A program made the translations under genes and the position numbers. 64,000 bases of DNA from Blumeriella jaapii (Eukaryota > Ascomycota > Leotiomycetes > Helotiales > Drepanopezizaceae), in contig VWND01000075.1 in assembly GCA_009599575.1 (NCBI GenBank), positions 1,757,613 through 1,821,612 of the forward strand, written 5' to 3'. Shown here in pieces: positions 24,982 to 36,684 of the stretch (positions within the stretch are counted from its first letter, which is position 1; each line of letters begins with the position of its first letter). The notes under the pieces are model-generated. The model saw only the letters and a list, made by a program, of their open reading frames with translations. It ran no database searches and was not told where the DNA came from.

Positions 24982-25036
24982 ATGACTTCCAAACACTATG
25001 TTTGATAACATGACTTCCAAACACTATGTTTGATAA
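24982..25036. repeat. 28-bp tandem duplication
   Basis: The unit beginning ATGACTTCCAAACACTATGT is repeated at 24982-25009 and 25010-25036. It abuts the 44-bp duplication directly, so the two may have arisen together. Confidence 0.95.
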
Positions 25037-27787
25037 TAAACCAAATTTTGCGAATCACCTTGAAGGATACGTACAAGCCGTGATGGCGTTTGCGAGATCG
25101 TCAGAGAGGTCAAAGTCGTCTAATCGGCTGCGATTACTGTGTTTGTCATGCTGTTGCTCTCTCCTCTGACTCCTGTCGACCCTGTCACCATGGGTATACC
25201 GTCCAAGCGTGCCTGCGAAGAACTCTCTTTCCTCCGTTGCCCGCCGACTATTACTACAACCTTCTCGGTCCTGCTGCGATTGCGGTTCGAGCCGTTCCGC
25301 CTCAGGCTAACCCTTCCCGTTTGGCGCTGCTGTACTCTCGCCGTTGACACACGGAATGGTTCAACATGACGGTGCTTCGAAATCTCATCGGCTTCAGCGC
25401 ATACCGTGGTGCAGGACTCGGAGATTCCGCTTCTTATTCTTCCAGGCTCGCTGACGTACAAGATGACGTGCTACAAGGAGAAAATTTTCAGCAGACACTG
25501 TTGCTATTACATCGGATGACACTGCCGATTTGGGCGTATCGTAAGATGGGCCGATCTTGAGGGCTACACCAAGACGGAACTCGAATTCCCATGCTTCCCG
25601 GCTCACCAGACCACCACCAACATGGAAGTATCTACAGGGTTTGGTTCTACAGGACTAGACTGGCAGCAGACCCGACCGTTGCTGGTAGCTTTGAGTGCAT
25701 CTCTAGGTCCAACGAACTTTGAGCGCCGGCTTCGATAAGCTTGGATGGCAGATGTGATAATCGTTGAAGCATCTTGTCCCACTACTCCCTGATACGTTGA
25801 GGAAAAGGCCGTTTCGATCGCAGGACACAGAGCAAGCAGCTCTCTCTCCAGGCTATCGGACAAGTCGCTGCAAAGATCGATCAGCTTGCGAGACTGGCAA
25901 CCGTGTTATATGTTCTAACAACAACCGCCATACTGTTCTGGATGCTTACCGTGTTATCCTTTGGCATCCAAGGGCTGGAAGTACCAACAGCACAAAGAAC
26001 AGTTGTCGTTATATCGATTTCTCTCACGAGTCTCGACCCTCCAAAACAACAAAAGAACAAGCCGAGAGTGACGCACCCGACCGACCACGACCACGTCCCC
26101 TTCTTCCTCCAACTTGCGCACGCTCAAGTTTCTCTCTCAGCCTCCAACGATCCGCGCTTCTCCAAACTCTTCGCACATCTGCACGATCTCACCCTGGAAC
26201 AAGATCAATTGTCTTCCTCCTGGACAACTTGATGTGTGCTCATGGCCGCAGAGGCTTTCCAGAGAAGGCGATCCGGAAGTCTGGGTGTCCTTTTCCGTTG
26301 GTGAGGAAAGGGCGGGTGAGATGGAAACTGTAATTGCGTTTCGCGATTAGCAACAAGTACAGCGAAGATATGGCTGCAACAACGCTTGGTTTTGCGCAGT
26401 TACTAGTCATCCTGGAGATTGTGTGGTCGCGGCGGACAAATAGAAAGCAAGAGGACAAAGTCCAGAGCAAGTTTCGATAGAAAGGGGACTTGAACTTGGT
26501 GATTACAAGAGAATAATATGCAATGCTACCGACGGTTTGCAAGTCACACGCTTTGTTACGTGAAGTTGAATTGCGTTCTATCAGTTGTTGATGTCGTATA
26601 ACAGCAAGTTCCTTTTATTCTGTTGGTAGGGGCTTATGGGCAACCAGGCACTCGGACCGGCAGGCATCGATTGTAAGAAAGCAAGCACAACCACGCATTA
26701 CGCCCGATAGAAGCGAGGATAGATAACCCTTTAGCAAAACAATTGGTATATCTAGTCGTTATACGGAAGGCTTTTTTTAATTCGAAAGGGTGTAAGGCAG
26801 ATCCTATCCGATATCATTTTTTCCATCAAAAAACCCAAAGGATGACTGGCGCTGTTCGCTTAAACACTAGCACAGCCCAAGGTATCGCAGCATCAACAAT
26901 CAAATCAGGCTCAACAGCCAGCCTTGTACGCAAATGCAAATGAACTCAAAGCAAGCCTGTGAAATTACAATTCAAAAACCAACAAAACAGTTAGTTGGCT
27001 CACTACAAACAGAAGTTGTAAATCAGACAGTTGTAGGACGACCAACCGCGAGTGAGTGTAAACAAGCGAACACAACCAACGCAATTCGCATGACAAGAGC
27101 AAAATGTGATTTCCATCTTGTCAAAGCAATAGGCAAGTTTGGGCTCTCAGCCTCCTGTTCCACCGTCCCCTATTTACTCTACTCAAGAACCTCGGTTCCA
27201 GTCCCAGAACGGGAGCGCGGCAGGCGTGAAGGCTCCAGTCAAGGAAAGTAGACTGGGCAAAGCGAGCATGCTCCGACGGCGTCAGCCATAGCAACGAGGC
27301 CATCGACGTCGAAAGCACGAGTCTGCTTCTTCCGGAGGCAGAGGTCGTCGTCCCGTACGCAATCCATAGCCCGGCCCGCAAGCCCACTTCGCTCTCTCCC
27401 TCACCTCAACCCTCCCCAGCCTACCCTCAACCCACGCCCAACCCAGCCCAACAATCCCCATGTCGAACCCTCCGCCTCCCTACCCGAAGCAAAAGCCATA
27501 TCCATCCATCCATCCCCCGCCCCCCGGTGCCGCGCCCTCCCATTCCCATCCCTTCCCACCCCATCCCATCCATCCATTCCCATCCCTTCCATCCCTTCCC
27601 ATCCCGCAAAAAACCAGGCGCTGTCGCGTAGGTAGGCAAGAGAGAGAGAAAAAAAAAAAGAAAAAAAAAAGGGAAACGAAAAGCCAAAGCCAAACCCGAA
27701 CCAAAACCAAACCAAAGCCCGAACCAAAACAGAGGCCAGACGGGTTCCAACAAGATAAAGCGAGCGTTCAAGTGCTGAAAAGTGGCG

Positions 27788-27826
27788 GTTCAATTCAATT
27801 CAATTCAATTCAATTCAATTCAATTG
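27788..27826. repeat. AATTC pentanucleotide microsatellite
   Basis: Eight or so AATTC units in a row, in an otherwise CT-rich intergenic stretch. Confidence 0.85.
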
Positions 27827-27856
27827 CGCGCCCTTTCGATCTCACCGATCCGAAGT

Positions 27857-27871
27857 AGCCAGCCAGCCAGC

Positions 27872-27907
<36 letters not shown>
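27857..27907. repeat. CCAG/CAAG tetranucleotide microsatellite
   Basis: Four CCAG units pass into about nine CAAG units. Confidence 0.85.
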
Positions 27908-27908
<1 letters not shown>

Positions 27909-28711
27909 GCCTTTCTTTCCTCCCTCCTGCTCCCTTCCTTCTATCTATCTATCTTCCACTTCTCCCTGTCCCTGTCCCTGTTCCCTCCCCTCTCCTTTCC
28001 TTTCGCAAGAAGTAAGTAGGTAGGTAGGTGGTCAATCGAGAGAGAAGCAACTCCCTCCCTGGCTTTTCCCGCTCCGCAACCACGCAAGCAGCAAACTAGC
28101 TCGTACACATATCCCATGCTCTCCTGCCCCGTTTCAGTCCTGTCTTTCGCCCATTGAGATTCGCCTTCCTTCCCTTGCCCTTCGTCCATTTCCCTTCCTT
28201 CCCTCCTTCCCTCCCTCTCACCCACTCCCCGTCCCCTTCCCTCCAACGATCAAGTGGCCACCCCTCCTCGGCGCTCACATCACACCAGAACAATACAAAC
28301 ACCCAAGATGCCACACAAAGCAACGTCACGCCACGTAACATCTACCATACCGTAGCATCATCATCATCATGATCGTAATAAGCCCACCCACTCTTGGTCC
28401 AGGTCCCATTCCGAGCCGTCAGAATACCCTAAGAACCCCCCCTCCCCGGGATTCCCTGCCTTTATTACAGCCAGAAAACGGCTTGCATCTCAATCCGACC
28501 GCTCCTATCCTGAACAGATACACGGACGACGGAAAATGGACCCCTGTTCCTGTCACAGGGGTGTAAGATCTTACTTCGCGGCGTCGTTGTCGTCCATTTG
28601 GCCATGTCGTGTCTGCCTGTGCGAGCAGCTGTGATCGTGCCTTTGCTCTCATGGCGGTCCTGCCATTTCGAAAATCCACGGCCTCGATTAAACCCTCAGC
28701 TAGAGACACTC

Positions 28712-31700
28712 TCACTCCAAATGGCCCTCATTAAGCACCATCTCCAGCACAATCTGACTTCCCACAACCTCCGGATGCGCCATGGCCAGCTTCAGCGTCC
28801 GCCTCTCTGCACCCCCCGGAAAGCCCTGGGGATTCACCTGGCTTGTCGCCGCGCCCGCTCCGAGCGGGTTGATGCCGTAATCCAGACACCTGACATCTCT
28901 CCCCGCAATAACCTGTCGCAGTCGCCCGTTCTCCGCGTTGCGGACCTCCACGAAATCGGAGTCGAAGAGCACGAGGTAGGCGCCGTACATGGCGGCCGTC
29001 TTGGCCCGGCCGACGAACTCCATGATGACGGAGCGGGAGACTTCACCGTGCTTATCGACGTACACGCCGCATTCTTCGTAGCAGAGCAGGAACTCGGCGT
29101 CAGAGAGGCGGAACATGCCGAGCGGTTTCTGGCCATTGAGGCGGTTGGCAATGTTTCCGATGGCGGGATTTTTGGTGTCGGGGATGCTCATAGGTACTTT
29201 CTTGTCCAAGGTCATGAGCTCGAAGCCTTTCAGTGTGGAGATGGCGATGTAGGTGTGGAACAGGTTAATGGTGAAGCACTCGGTCGGTATGTAGAATTCG
29301 TCAAATTCGCGAAAGAACTCTGTGTTGCTCCCGAACTTCTTGCCAAAGAGCCGGCTCTTTTTCTCTGAAGACTTTTGGAACACGGGCTCGAGGACTTTGA
29401 AAGTTGAATGCAAGCCTTCTCGCTTCTTGTAGAACACGAGCGTGCGGTCCTTCATCCTCGCTGTGGCAAAGAAAGATACGTCTCGGGTGCCGGAAAGCTT
29501 CTGCGGTGCACGACGAGCATTGTCGTGATTCGGGGCTGGAAAGCTGGACACCGGTACTATGACATCCAAGTGGTAGGCGATCAATGCTTTATCAGCAATG
29601 ATCAAGCAGATTGAGAACTCCTCAAGAACTGCGATTTGGGTTACTCGATTCATTTGTATGGACTGCGTTTTGTTAGCCTCCTTGTCACGATGTTGGAGCG
29701 GCTTTCTTACCCGATTCCAACCTCGGGGATTCGATGCCTCGGAGGTGTAAACACCATAATCCGTACCGATGGCGACCATAGCCTTCCCAAAGCAGGTAAA
29801 CGCGGTCGCACAATTGACTTGAGCCCTGCAGACGGGTCCCGGTCGAGGAGCCGTGTATGCCTTCTCCATGTTCCGGATTGCCCTTTCTAGAGGGGTCCCT
29901 CGAACTGACACAACGCTTCTCTGAGAGACTGAAGAAGCAATCTCATAGGCAAATGCGCTATCGGCCATGACTCGCATTCGGAATGGCTCGGCCCTTTGCT
30001 CAAACAGCGATGCCGCATAGCGAGTCTTTGCCTCGAGGATCTTGTCGCACCAATCCTGTCGATTTGAGGCGCTCGGTGCATACAATGTGTAGACTTCTGC
30101 CTTCCCCAAATGTTTGATTCGGAACGGGTACATGGCTTTGGATTCGCTGTCGTTCGTATTGTTGGGGGTAAGTTCGACGCGGAGTTGATGGTTGCGATAG
30201 ACTGATTGGAACTGGTATGCTCAAGCACGTTCTGTGAGGAGCCATTCGTGGCTATGCGATTGAGTCTGGTTTCTGAGCCGGCATTCTTGGTCGCTGTGGT
30301 CACAGCTCCAATGCCCTTGACGGACGATTTCACCACCGGATCATCGATCGTGCTTTCCAGAACAAGCAGCTGCATGGGTATAGGCTAGGGCACGTTAGCG
30401 AGTCTTGCAAAACATAGTCGAACGCAACTTACGAGCTTCGAAACGTCATAGACTTCCTTTTTCCGCCCAGCAGCACTATCTGCCCTCGAAATTGTCTTTG
30501 CCAGCACAAGATAATGATCGAAGAGAATAGCATGGGTGTCCAACCAGTTGAAGCGGTTGGTACCTGCTCGTTGCAAGTCTCCCTGAAAGATGAGTTCGCG
30601 GCCAAGGTGGTTGAGGTTGAGCTCGACCCGGTCCATCCCAGGTCGGAGAATTAGCTTGCTCTCCAGCTCTATCATGTCCACTTTCTTCGACTGCTCATCA
30701 ACCTTGGCGTCGCATTCAAGAGTCACGGCTTTGATCTCCTCTATGGCAGTAGCAAGAGTTGCCTTCTCTTCGGTTTCCTGCGTCATGTTCTTCAGCACGG
30801 TCCCGAGAAGTAAAGTATATCGTTGCAGTCGAGTGATGGGTGCCTTGAGATAGGTATTCCAATCAAGACGGCCGGAAAGCTTGTTATCCCGAGCCTGATC
30901 TAAGAATTGTCGGAAGAGCAAGTTCCTGTCGGCTTCTTTCCTCACCAGGTACACCGCGTACGGAAAGCCAGTAGCGTATTCCACGTACGCCGCACGAGCT
31001 TTCCGGATCCACTCCCGGAAAATGTCGCTGTAGCCGATGACCCAGGGGCCTTGCTCTTTTTGCCGGTATTTCAATTGTGCCAGGAGGTAGTTCTCATTGA
31101 CTTCCTTGATCGCTTCCACCTTACCGAACACAAACGAGATGAACCTCGCGATCTTGCTTTTGGAGATGATCGGAGGCTGCCATGAGGCAAGGTCATCTCG
31201 ATAGAGAACTCGCAGAACGTTGATCTGATCCATGTAGGTATCTTCCGACATGACAATCTCGTGCAAGTTGTTCTGCCGCTCGATCTCTTTCTTCGATGAC
31301 CCGGCAAGCATCTCCTTGGTCATCTTGAAGAAAGTGACCCAGTCTTCCGACTTCCTCGAAGGCTCCAGGATGTGGGCCTGAAGGTTGATCTTTTTCAGGG
31401 TTCGCGTGCAGTGATGCGAGTAGCATCTCCCGTGTACCTCGAGTTCATGAACTCTTGGAGAGTAACATCCGGATCCGGTTAGTTGCCACAATACTCCAGT
31501 AATGGATCCGTGGCCAAACTTGACCCACTCTTCCTCGGGAACCAGAATACCAGCGTCAAACATGGACTTGACCACTCTCTGGCTCAAGGTCTCGGCATCA
31601 GCTGTGTTCATAGTCGGTACCTTGTGGGTGAACAGAGCGACCAGGCCATCTTCGATGGCCTTTTGTCTCAGGTCAGCCTCCCCTTCTCCAGTCTCTCCCC

Positions 31701-34095
31701 CTGCCAGCTCTCGTATCCACGCCGCAATGCCACTCAAGGCCCAGGGCTCCTCGCATCTTGCATACTCTCCAGACGACAGCCTGGACGGAGAGAACTTCTT
31801 CCGACGCCCAGCGGGCAGGGCCGGGAGATCAAGCGTGATGGAAGACGGAGGGGTAGCTCCAACATCATATCCATCGAGACCACTGGGTTGGCGCGAAGCA
31901 AGTCGTGCCGCCTTTTGCCTAGCCTGTCTCTCCTCGGCATCCGTCTTGGAGCGGACAGGAGCCAAATGCTGGGGCGTGCTGCTATGGCTGGACAAGGACG
32001 TAGATCTGGGAACAAATTGTCCTCCAGGTGCCAGCATAGTCGCTGGTGGGTACGCATCTTGACCCGCAGGAGCGTGGAACGCTCGAGATTCTTCAGCACT
32101 CGACGAATACGAATGAGAGTATTGGTTGGGGGTTTTATATGACCCGGCTGGGAGTTGCGGAATGTGGTTTTCGGACATGGTTGGCACAGATGGGAGCGGC
32201 CTGTTGTACGGCGATGAGCTCATGCCAGGGTGGTAGAACAGCTCTGGCATATCGTCCCGGGTCGGGCTTTCGCTACCAGACCTTCCGCTGAGTCGCGAAT
32301 CGGACAGGCGGGAGTAGAGGGAGACCTGCTCATCGCCTTCATCGAAACTAAGTCGGTGGGAGTGTGACGTAGGATGCTCCAGGCCACCTGTACCGGAAAC
32401 ATCGACTCGGGCTCCCTCGAATGCTGGAAATGGATGGATGTCTCCGACACCTGGGATCGAGTAATCCGACATTCCTCCGAGCCCAGCAGGCGGGATTCTA
32501 GTGTGACCATCCGACCGGAAATCTTGTGCGGTAGGTAAAGGGCGGCTTTGGTCATCCATCTCACTGCTGTGCCCTGTATTCAGATCGTCTCCATACGACA
32601 ATTGAGCATCGTATCCACCTCCCACGAGGCTCAGATCCATGTTCTTGTAATCGCTATCACTGCTCTCATCCAGGAACGTCTGCTGCGTGGCTGGTTGCGG
32701 ATCAAAATTACTAAAACTCAACGCTCCCGTGCCACCTCTCTGGTCCTCTTCCTCGGCAATCCGCATCGCTTCAAGCCCAGCAGCGGCTTCCGGGTCGCTG
32801 TCATCGTCGTAATCATTATATTGCTGTTCGTAATCGTCGTGCAAAGTCGTCGCCGTGAATGGATGCCTGTCAGGCGCACCCCCATTCCCCACCGTGGGAT
32901 CCCTCGACTCGAAACGGTGATCTTGGAGTTCACTGTCCAAGAGATCTCCATTTCTCGCGTCCAGTCCGTCGGTCCTTCCATGCCTCGCGCCTGGTTGTCC
33001 CAGAGCGTCTCCTATATCCGCAAACAACTGATCCTGAGAAGGCTCGCAATCCGGTTGATCGATTCCCCAGTCGTCGTCGTCCCCTGCATCTACCGGGGCA
33101 CTCGGCAGTGGCTTCAGAGTCGGGTGTCTCTGTAGTCCAGACCCCGCCGCTGGCTGTGCGCCCACGCGTGATTGGCCGGGTATTAGATTCGTCCGATTGC
33201 TGGAGAACGAGTGTTGCTCTTCGTAGGGGTCATAAGAGGGTGGGTATGATCCGTATTCGGAAACCGGAGCTGGATTCTGATTCGCGGAGGCGGGGTGGTA
33301 GTTGCTCGAGCCATAATAGTCATCGTCTGTGGGATATGGAGCCGAAGATGGACTGTACAGCGGCTGCCGAGGAGGAGGAGGAAGGGCTGAGCCTGATGGT
33401 GCGTATGTCGGACTCGCCAATGGCTGGTCATACGGGGGCCGGCTGGGAACCGGCGGGGGGAATTGGTGTGCGTTGGGGGACGACGGCCACAAGTTGGATG
33501 TTTGCGGCGCCTGTGGCATGGCTCCTGGGCTGTAGGGCGAATAGCTCCTGTACCCCGAGACCGTATCCTGACGCGCTGGTTGCGACGACTGCGCCGGCGC
33601 CTGGTACAAGGCCGGGTTATAGGGCTGGTGCGTCGTGGGAGTCGGCACATAGGCAGGCTGAGATCGGTACTGCGCCGGTTGCGTCTGGGATGGCGCCCTT
33701 GCAAAGAGCTGAGGGTTGTACTGGCTCTGCAGGACAGACGGCGACTGCGGGCCCGCGGGGTACGACTCGTACTGGTGTTCATATCCTGACGATGCCGGGT
33801 TCGCATTGCCCACAGGACTTCGCGCGGGCGACTGCGGCGCCTGCCCGTTGGCGCTGCTCATGAACAGCTCCTCCGGCGGCCTTCCTGCGGCGTAGCTGTT
33901 CTTGCTGTTGTGATCGACGAACGCGCCGTCGTCGCCATTGTCGAAGCTCGATTGTCGGCGGAGGCCGCCGTGGTGGTGGTTGTTGTTGTTGTTGGGGTGG
34001 TGGTGGTGGTGATGGTCCGGCGCTCCAGCTATGGCATACTGCGCGGGCGGCACATGCCCGTACCGTCGCTGCTGCCCGTTGGATCGGAAAGACAT
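28712..34095 (-). CDS. ROM2: Rho1 guanine-nucleotide exchange factor (ROM2 type)
   Basis: Exons 34095-30433, 30384-29711 and 29662-28712, with two 48-nt introns (GTAAGT to CCCTAG; GTAAGA with CTAAC branch to CGCAG), encode about 1762 residues. Residues 1-740 are disordered, rich in Pro, Ser, Gln and Tyr with a His run. A DEP domain follows at about 780-900, then a DH (RhoGEF) domain at about 940-1130 (LHEIVMSEDTYMDQINVLRV; PITRLQRYTLLLGTVLKNM), a split PH domain at about 1150-1340 and a C-terminal CNH domain from about 1400. This order is that of Rom1/Rom2, which load GTP on Rho1 for cell-wall integrity signalling at the cell cortex. The frame slips by one base in the PH region at a G5 run (30164-30168): one more G would join NSASNLPP to NNTNDSESKAMYPF and make the total divisible by three. 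A longer open frame continues upstream to 35172, but ATG 34095 fits known starts (MSFRSNGQQR). Confidence 0.9.
30164..30168 (-). other. Apparent frameshift in ROM2 (C5 on the coding strand)
   Basis: Upstream the coding frame reads ...INSASNLPP; downstream the clearly homologous SESKAMYPFRIKHLGKAE is in the next frame. No acceptable GT-AG intron bridges them without removing conserved PH residues. A one-base error or mutation in this homopolymer explains it. Confidence 0.65.
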
Positions 34096-36684
34096 GTTTC
34101 GCGGCCTGGAGGACTCGACGTCGGCGGCGCGCGTCGGCGGCGAGGTCGAGGTGCGCGTCGAAGTCGAAGTCGAGGTGGGCGAAAGGGACTGACGGCAGGT
34201 GGGCGAGAAGTTGTGGTCGACCGGGCTCGGCGGCGTGGAAGGGATGTATGTCCAGTACAGCGCTGTGTGTATGTAGCTGAAATAATCATGTGAGAGGGAG
34301 AGGGGAGATGGAGAGGGAGAGGCAGAGGCATCTTGGGCCTCCATGAGATGATGTCCAGAGAAGCTTGGACGCGTCCACCAGATATGCGGCGTAGACGACC
34401 CTCCGTTGGGTTTGGCGATCAACTCTCGACAGTCTTGAGCAAAGCTGTTGCTGCTGCCGCCGCTGCTGCTGTTGTTGCTACCACTGCTGTTGTTGCTACT
34501 ACTGCTGCTGCCACTGCCACTGCTCTGTCCTACACACACACAGCATGTTCTACGACTGCCACAGTACGACGACTGCTCCTGTACGACGACTGCGACCATC
34601 ACTGCTACCACTCCTGCTGCTGCCACTCCGACTGCCACGATGGACGAACCCCGCGCATCACACACAGTCCCATCTTCCCTCACTTGCCCGCATCTCACAT
34701 CTCCTCCTCGCTCTCCACCATCGTGCCCATCGCGTTCCGCAGCTCCCTCGCTGTCAGCAGCCACACAGCCAAGCATCTCATCACCCACCAACCCACCAAC
34801 CCACCAACCCAAACGATCCCTCGACCGGCTTAAAATGCGGTAAGCTTGCGTCCCCAGCCAACGGTGGGTGGCTGATGCGCACGATAGATTGGCTTGCCTT
34901 CCTCCTGAAACGGTCGACGTGCAGGTGCCAGAATCCGAGATAAATTGCCCTGTTTCCGGGTCCGACTCTGTTCTCCCGATACGAGAGGCCTCCATGAGAG
35001 AACCCGGCCGATACTCTACGATGCGGTACGGTACTGTACGTACTGTACACTGTACGTACTGTATTGTACGTACTGTAAATCCATCCACAGGGCTGAGTGT
35101 GAAGGTCGCCCAGACATCTAAAAATACCGTTTGGGGAAGCTCCGCGGTCAGCGGCGAAGAAGCGAGAGCCATACTGTGCCCGGTCCAGCTGAAGACGAGA
35201 CAACGCTCATCTATCCTGCAAGGCTACTCAGTCGCCAATGCCGGACTCGAATCTCGGAGGAGCGGCGTGGCGACGAGGGTCCAGGTACGGTGGAATGAAT
35301 GATTGTACAGCCTGTACGTACCACCTACTGTACATACTGTACGATGCGGTACGAGAGAGACAAGCGAGAAAATCCGAAGATGGGCTGCATCACGTCTGTA
35401 CAGTACACAGGACAGTACCAGCCATCGCAACTGGCTTGCATCGCCCTCCATCTTCAATGCGGCTTGATACTCCAGCCAGCTTCGACGCGGCGAGCAGGTG
35501 CGCGGGCGTGCACACCGCAAAGACCCTGGAGTTGCGCTGCATGACAGTCCGGAGCCAATGTCGAACAGCATGCCACTACGGAGGGTATTCCAGCAGATCG
35601 TGGATGCCGGTACCGTATGTACCTATGTACCGTAGGACCCTTCGCTGCTGCAGGTTCTCACGATCGTCCCGAACGTGGTGAAACTTGCAGTCTCAATGTC
35701 TCGAATCGTCACCGTCACCGACACCGGGCGGGCACTGGAACGACATCCGCGCTGCGCAGAAGCGAGCACCGTCGTTCAGGAGAATCATCATCCGATGTGC
35801 GAGTGCTTCCGCCGCCGTGGCCGATGTGGGTTGCAGTTTGCCCATTCCCGGTGCTGATGGTCCAACCCTGATAGGTAGGTACTGTACAGTATGTCCAGAC
35901 TGTACACTGTAGGAGCTTACGAAGTTAGGGGTTAGGCCTGGTCTGTTGACTTCGGTTCGCTATCACGTGATCTAAGCTCTTGACCGGTGTCGTTTCGTTT
36001 CTCCGAGCCATTGCTAGCCAGCCAGGTAGGATGACACTTAAGGTAGGTACTGTACTGTGCAGCACTGTATGTGACGATAACAGGACATTCGTCTTCTCCT
36101 CAACTGAAGACCCTGCTACTGTAGATTCGACGCCGCGGTTCTGGTGGCAGTTGACGTGGGATGGATGTGATCCTCTCGTGAACGTGCGTGGCGCATCTCA
36201 GAAGATGCCGAGTGCACAGCACAGCTGTCTCGTGTGCATACAGTAGATGGCGGTAGTGGGAATTTCCTTACGGGCTGTTCTGTAGAGAATAGAGAATCCA
36301 TCGTCTACCGACAGTGCAGTGCAGTACCACGCTCGGAGGATTTTCCAGGACCGCGATTGCAGTGGCGCTGCTGGCGGGCGGGCTGCGTGCTTAATCATCC
36401 CACTCCATCCCACCCCGCCAACGCGTCGTCATACTTTTGTACGAACAGTACAGTACAGTACAGTACAGTAGTAGAGTAACCTGCGCTGGGGCCGGGATGG
36501 GATGACTACTTGCTTAGCGTTGGAGGGGTCGTCTGCTGTCCTCTCGCTTCGATCGGTCCGACCCTACCTTTAGGACCTCTTCTTCTTCTCTTCTACATCC
36601 TTCGTACATGCCCTCTCTCTTCAACACAACCATCCAATACTTCAACAATCCACTCCAACTCGCTCTCCCATCACATAACCAATC
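34096..36684. promoter_or_regulatory. Divergent ROM2/TAL1 upstream region
   Basis: Both genes read outward from 2.6 kb. It holds a GCTGCTGTT-type trinucleotide run (34441-34515), GTAC/GTACTGTAC clusters (35027-35067, 35308-35345, 35397-35413, 35880-35909, 36043-36069, 36444-36472), a TCACGTGA palindrome at 35963-35970 and GTTAGGGGTTAGG near 35925. The TAL1-proximal 150 bp is pyrimidine-rich (CTTCTTCTTCTCTTCTAC), typical of strong fungal promoters. No separate gene is supported. Confidence 0.45.
36444..36472. repeat. GTACAGTAC palindromic repeat
   Basis: Five ACAGT units in a row, ending AGTAGTAGAG, about 210 bp upstream of the TAL1 start. Confidence 0.8.

Larger units (their letters stand above)
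23231..28711. other. 5.5-kb intergenic region, no gene supported
   Basis: Many short frames on both strands overlap without domains. The region contains a diverged direct duplication (24540-24745 and 25048-25250), two adjacent perfect tandem duplications (24894-25036), a (AATTC)n run at 27788-27826, CCAG and CAAG runs at 27857-27907 and GTAGGTAGG near 28013-28030. The part from 27400 to 28400 is CCCTTCC-rich low complexity. An unrecognised spliced gene at 23700-26500 cannot be excluded. Confidence 0.45.

Noticed and set aside
27401..27858. Overlapping frames with Gly/Trp/Phe or Pro/Lys runs
   Set aside because: They span CCATCC, AAAAAG and AAACC microsatellites, with no conserved motif and no splice context.
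32548..33863. Plus-strand frames of 195 and 334 codons
   Set aside because: They are antisense to the disordered N-terminal half of ROM2, whose codon pattern keeps the other strand open.
34096..35172. Upstream extension of the ROM2 open frame
   Set aside because: The frame is open but low-complexity (Ser/Asn/Gly runs from a CAG/CTG microsatellite). The conserved start is MSFRSNGQQR at 34095, so this is more likely 5' UTR and promoter.
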